In this document: positions 61,245 through 64,000 of the stretch, piece by piece
How the letters are laid out: the number at the start of each line of letters is the position of its first letter
Position numbering within the stretch: position 1 is the first letter of the stretch
Source of the DNA: Tropicibacter sp. R16_0
GTDB lineage: Bacteria > Pseudomonadota > Alphaproteobacteria > Rhodobacterales > Rhodobacteraceae
Assembly (NCBI RefSeq): GCF_017743935.1
Contig: NZ_JAGHRE010000005.1
Span: forward strand, 62,001-126,000
Reading direction: 5' to 3'
DNA: 64,000 nt
The notes under the pieces: model-generated
What the model saw: the letters and a program-made list of their open reading frames with translations, nothing else
The model's database searches: none
What the model was told of the DNA's origin: nothing
Position numbers and translations under genes: made by a program

Positions 61245-62819
61245 TCAGGCCAGCTCGCCCGCCAGACCCTTGTCGATCAGGGCGACGGTCTCATCCACGC
61301 CATAAAGCGCGATGAACCCACCAAAACGCGGTCCCTGGCTGGCGCCCAGCAGAACCTCGTAAAGCGCGGTGAACCAGGCCCGCATCGGATCGAACCGCTC
61401 GCGTCCAACCGAATAGACGATGGATTGCAGCGCCTCATCCTCGACCGGCCCATCATATGCGACCAACTCGGCCCGCAGCGCTTCCAGAGCTTCACGCTCC
61501 TGATCCGTCGGCGCGCGGAAGGACCGCGTCGGTTTGACGAAGTCGTTGAAGTAGCGCACCGCAAATCCGGCGGCCTGATCCAGATCGGGATGGCTCTCGG
61601 CACTCGCATCGGGCGCATAGCGGCCAATGAAGCCCCAGAGCGTTTCCTTGTCCTCGGCCCCCGACACCGATGCCAAGTTGAGCAGCATCGCAAACGGCAC
61701 CACCAGGGTCGAGGCCGGAACCTCTCCGCCATGGATGTGCCACACCGGGTTGTTCAACTGTGCCTTCAGCTCCTGACCAGGATAGGCCCGCAGCTGCTGG
61801 TGATACTCATCCACCGCCTTGGGGATGACATCAAAGAACAGCCGCTTGGCGGTCTTGGGCTTTTGATACATGAAATACGACAGCGATTCCGGCGCTGCAT
61901 AGGTCAGCCATTCCTCCATCGACAGGCCATTGCCCTTCGACTTGGAAATCTTCTGCCCCAGCTCATCATTGAACAGCTCATAGCTCAGGCTCTCAGGCGG
62001 CTGCTTGCCCAGCGCGCGGCAAATCTTGGACGACTGCGTGACCGAGTCGATCAGGTCCTTGCCCGACATCTCGTAATCCACGCCCAGCGCGGCCCAGCGC
62101 ATCGCCCAGTCGGGCTTCCACTGCATCTTGACGTTGCCACCGGTGACCGGGATCTCGACCTTCTCGCCATCAGGCTCCTGATAGACGATGGTGCCCTTCT
62201 CGACATTGCGCTCCAGCGTCGGCACCTGCAGCACGTGGCCGGTCTTCGGCGACACGGGCAAGAAGCAGGAGTACGTCTCCTGCCGCTCTTTGCCGAGCGT
62301 CGGCAGCATGATCTCCTGGATCTTGTCGAACCGCGCCAGCGCGGTCAGCAGCATCTCATCGAACTTGCCGGACAGGTAGTAATCAGTGGCCGACGCGAAC
62401 TCGTACTCAAAGCCAAAGCTGTCCAGAAAGTCGCACAGTCGCGCGTTGTTGTGCTGAGCAAAACCTTCGTGCGTGCCAAAGGGATCGCGGACCTTGGTCA
62501 GCGGCAGGTGCAGATCTTCTTTCAACTCTTCCTGCATCGGCACGTTGGTCGGCACCTTGCGGAACCCGTCCATATCGTCCGAGAAACAGATCAGCTTAGT
62601 GGGAATGTCCGAGATCTGCTCGAACGCATGACGCACCATCGAGGTGCGGGCAACCTCGCCAAAGGTGCCGATATGCGGCAGACCCGAGGGGCCATAACCG
62701 GTCTGAAACAGTACATATCCCTTTTCCGGATCCTTCTTCTGATAGCGTTTGAGCACCCGGCGCGCTTCTTCAAAGGGCCAGGCCTTGGACGCAAGAGCGG
62801 TTTCACGCAGATCAGACAT
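61245..62819 (-). CDS. lysK: Lysyl-tRNA synthetase, class I
   Basis: 524 residues from the ATG at 62819 with GGAG six bases upstream. It has the class I signatures GLPHIGTF (HIGH-like, 48-51) and KISKSKG (KMSKS-like, near 290), not the class II fold of E. coli LysS. Class I LysRS is the normal enzyme in many alphaproteobacteria and archaea. It charges tRNA-Lys. No class II lysS is seen in the window. Confidence 0.96.
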   Translation of the reverse strand: MSDLRETALASKAWPFEEARRVLKRYQKKDPEKGYVLFQTGYGPSGLPHIGTFGEVARTSMVRHAFEQISDIPTKLICFSDDMDGFRKVPTNVPMQEELKEDLHLPLTKVRDPFGTHEGFAQHNNARLCDFLDSFGFEYEFASATDYYLSGKFDEMLLTALARFDKIQEIMLPTLGKERQETYSCFLPVSPKTGHVLQVPTLERNVEKGTIVYQEPDGEKVEIPVTGGNVKMQWKPDWAMRWAALGVDYEMSGKDLIDSVTQSSKICRALGKQPPESLSYELFNDELGQKISKSKGNGLSMEEWLTYAAPESLSYFMYQKPKTAKRLFFDVIPKAVDEYHQQLRAYPGQELKAQLNNPVWHIHGGEVPASTLVVPFAMLLNLASVSGAEDKETLWGFIGRYAPDASAESHPDLDQAAGFAVRYFNDFVKPTRSFRAPTDQEREALEALRAELVAYDGPVEDEALQSIVYSVGRERFDPMRAWFTALYEVLLGASQGPRFGGFIALYGVDETVALIDKGLAGELA

Positions 62820-62914
62820 ATCAGTCTCCATAGGGAAATTCGGTGCCGGTTGCCCCATGCAACCAACCCGGCCTCTCCTATTGTGCAACTGCGGCATGTG
62901 TCAAGAAACTGGCA

Positions 62915-63796
62915 CTATTTCTGCCCCTTTTCCGCGATCCAGTGCAGAATATCCTGCACCGAGCGCTCGGCCGCCAACCCATCTCGCGCCGACAGGAAAT
63001 ATCCACGTGCCGAAATCGCATGATGCCCGCGCAGCCGGGTGATTGCGCCAGTGTCCAGAAAACTGTCCAGCACCCCATCCCAACACAGGCCAACACCCTG
63101 CCCGGCCAGCACGGCATTCACCAGCATCGCATAGGATGTGAAATCCAGAACCCGCACGCCTTTCGGCATGTCCAAACCCGCAGCACGGAACCAACTGGGC
63201 CAGTCATGCCACTGGCTGCGGGCGGTCTCCATCGTCAGCAAGGTCATCTTTGACAGATCATGATCCGCTCCGCTCATGCCGCGCTTGTCCAGATACAGCG
63301 GGCTGGCCACAGGAAACACAGCCTCGCCCAACAGGCGCGTCTCGTCGCTCTCTTCTGGCAGGCCAAACCGGATCAAAACGTCACCTGGCCGCACGGCCTC
63401 ACCATACTCTTGGCTCATGATACGAATCGTAACGTCGGGAAAGTCGTCTTCCAGTTCTCCCAGCCGCGGAATCAACCAGAACGCCACAAAACCCGACGGG
63501 GCCGTCACCGTGACAACCCGGCCCTTTGCGGCCTGCCGGATCTGAGCCACGGCGCTTTCAATCTGACCAAACCCACCATGCAACGCCCGCAGCAAGTCCC
63601 TGCCTGCTTGGGTCATGCGCACAGGCTTGCGGCCTCGATCAAACAAAGCGACGCCCAAATCCGCCTCTAACGCCGCAATCCGGCGCGAGATCGCCGGTTG
63701 CGAGACATTCAGCTCCTGCGCCGCCGCAGTCAGCGTGCCGTGACGGGCCGCCGCATAAAAAGCCGTCAGCCCTGAAAACCCCGGAAGTCGCTCCAT
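62915..63796 (-). CDS. LysR family regulator (GcvA-like)
   Basis: 293 residues. The LysR winged helix is at residues 8-65 (LTAFYAAARHGTLTAAAQEL, then VSQPAISRRIAALEADLGVA) followed by a substrate-binding effector domain. The sequence around DRGRKPVRMTQAGRDLLRAL is GcvA-like. It is divergent from the gene at 63893 across a 96-base gap and probably controls it. Confidence 0.94.
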   Translation of the reverse strand: MERLPGFSGLTAFYAAARHGTLTAAAQELNVSQPAISRRIAALEADLGVALFDRGRKPVRMTQAGRDLLRALHGGFGQIESAVAQIRQAAKGRVVTVTAPSGFVAFWLIPRLGELEDDFPDVTIRIMSQEYGEAVRPGDVLIRFGLPEESDETRLLGEAVFPVASPLYLDKRGMSGADHDLSKMTLLTMETARSQWHDWPSWFRAAGLDMPKGVRVLDFTSYAMLVNAVLAGQGVGLCWDGVLDSFLDTGAITRLRGHHAISARGYFLSARDGLAAERSVQDILHWIAEKGQK

Positions 63797-63892
63797 CTAT
63801 CATAACCTCAGCGTATGATTTGGTTCAGCTTTATCCTATTGCCGAAACACCGCAACCCCTCCTAACTGCCCACAACAGGAAGGAGACTGCAG

Positions 63893-64000
63893 ATGACCGA
63901 AAAACTCGAAACGCTCGCCGCCGATATCGGTGATGCCGAAATGCTCAACCAGGCCAGCAATCTGCCGCATGCGCCCTTGGCCATCGACGCAGCCCAGGTT
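63893..64000 (+). CDS. Start of an unidentified gene, cut by the window end
   Basis: 36 codons from an ATG preceded by AGGAAGGAG. The visible protein begins MTEKLETLAADIGDAEMLNQ. Nothing diagnostic of a family can be read in so short a piece. Its divergence from a LysR-type gene suggests a metabolic enzyme or transporter under that regulator. Confidence 0.75.
   Translation, partial: MTEKLETLAADIGDAEMLNQASNLPHAPLAIDAAQV

Noticed and set aside
60849-63023. 724-codon antisense frame opposite lysyl-tRNA synthetase
   Set aside because: It covers lysK and the DUF4864 gene end to end and contains no motif.

Overview
The window looks like chromosomal DNA of a marine alphaproteobacterium of the Rhodobacteraceae/Roseobacteraceae, probably close to Ruegeria. 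The reasons are high GC with strong third-position bias, class I lysyl-tRNA synthetase, the NDUFS4-type complex I accessory protein, HemP, a TRAP transporter beside a GMC oxidoreductase, a beta-helix protein resembling gene transfer agent head spikes, and small intergenic stem-loop repeats of a kind common in this group. Genus is inferred, not proven. No insertion sequence, integrase, CRISPR array or replication origin was seen. One tRNA (Arg, anticodon TCT) is present.

Layout. (1) 1-5568: end of a DUF1348 gene and an FMN-binding protein, then a TetR regulator divergent from a tightly coupled operon of flavin monooxygenase, bile-acid/sodium-symporter-family carrier and two NAD(P) oxidoreductases; a perfect 16-bp palindrome lies between. 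(2) 5821-8761: copper efflux unit copA-cueR with a CueR-type promoter. (3) 8858-12900: a 3-hydroxyisobutyrate-dehydrogenase-like enzyme and a 1026-residue fusion of APH-type kinase, M23 peptidase and class III aminotransferase. (4) 12968-18089: hemP and a coupled Cys-rich protein, gph, a thioesterase, dgoK and a molybdopterin oxidoreductase, the last two divergent across a 23-bp dyad. (5) 18155-21818: a GNAT protein, a MocR regulator with a PhzF protein, and an XRE-cupin regulator.

(6) 21994-31778: a glycine island holding L-protein, lipoyl synthase, an alanine/glycine:cation symporter, a universal stress protein, GcvT, GcvH, GcvP and a GlxA/AraC-type regulator. It carries uptake, cleavage and lipoylation functions together. 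(7) 32072-44134: an exopolysaccharide cluster entirely on the minus strand (priming sugar transferase, Wzz-like protein with a degenerate kinase domain, glycosyltransferases including a PssD/PssE pair, Wzy, Wzx, an FrhB-like protein and a pyruvyltransferase). (8) 44328-50415: IclR regulator, three-gene TRAP transporter and a divergent GMC oxidoreductase, with a 17-bp dyad between. (9) 50633-64000: housekeeping and small genes including uvrB with a possible LexA box, the NDUFS4-type protein, tRNA-Arg, stress proteins, an orphan ParA, a beta-helix protein behind a structured leader, class I lysS and a LysR regulator divergent from a gene cut by the window end.

Most of the window is ordinary core metabolism. 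The least ordinary parts are the kinase-peptidase-aminotransferase fusion, the TetR-controlled oxidoreductase/carrier operon, the exopolysaccharide cluster with two degenerate enzymes, the Cys-rich partner of HemP, and the stem predicted to hide the ribosome binding site of the beta-helix gene.
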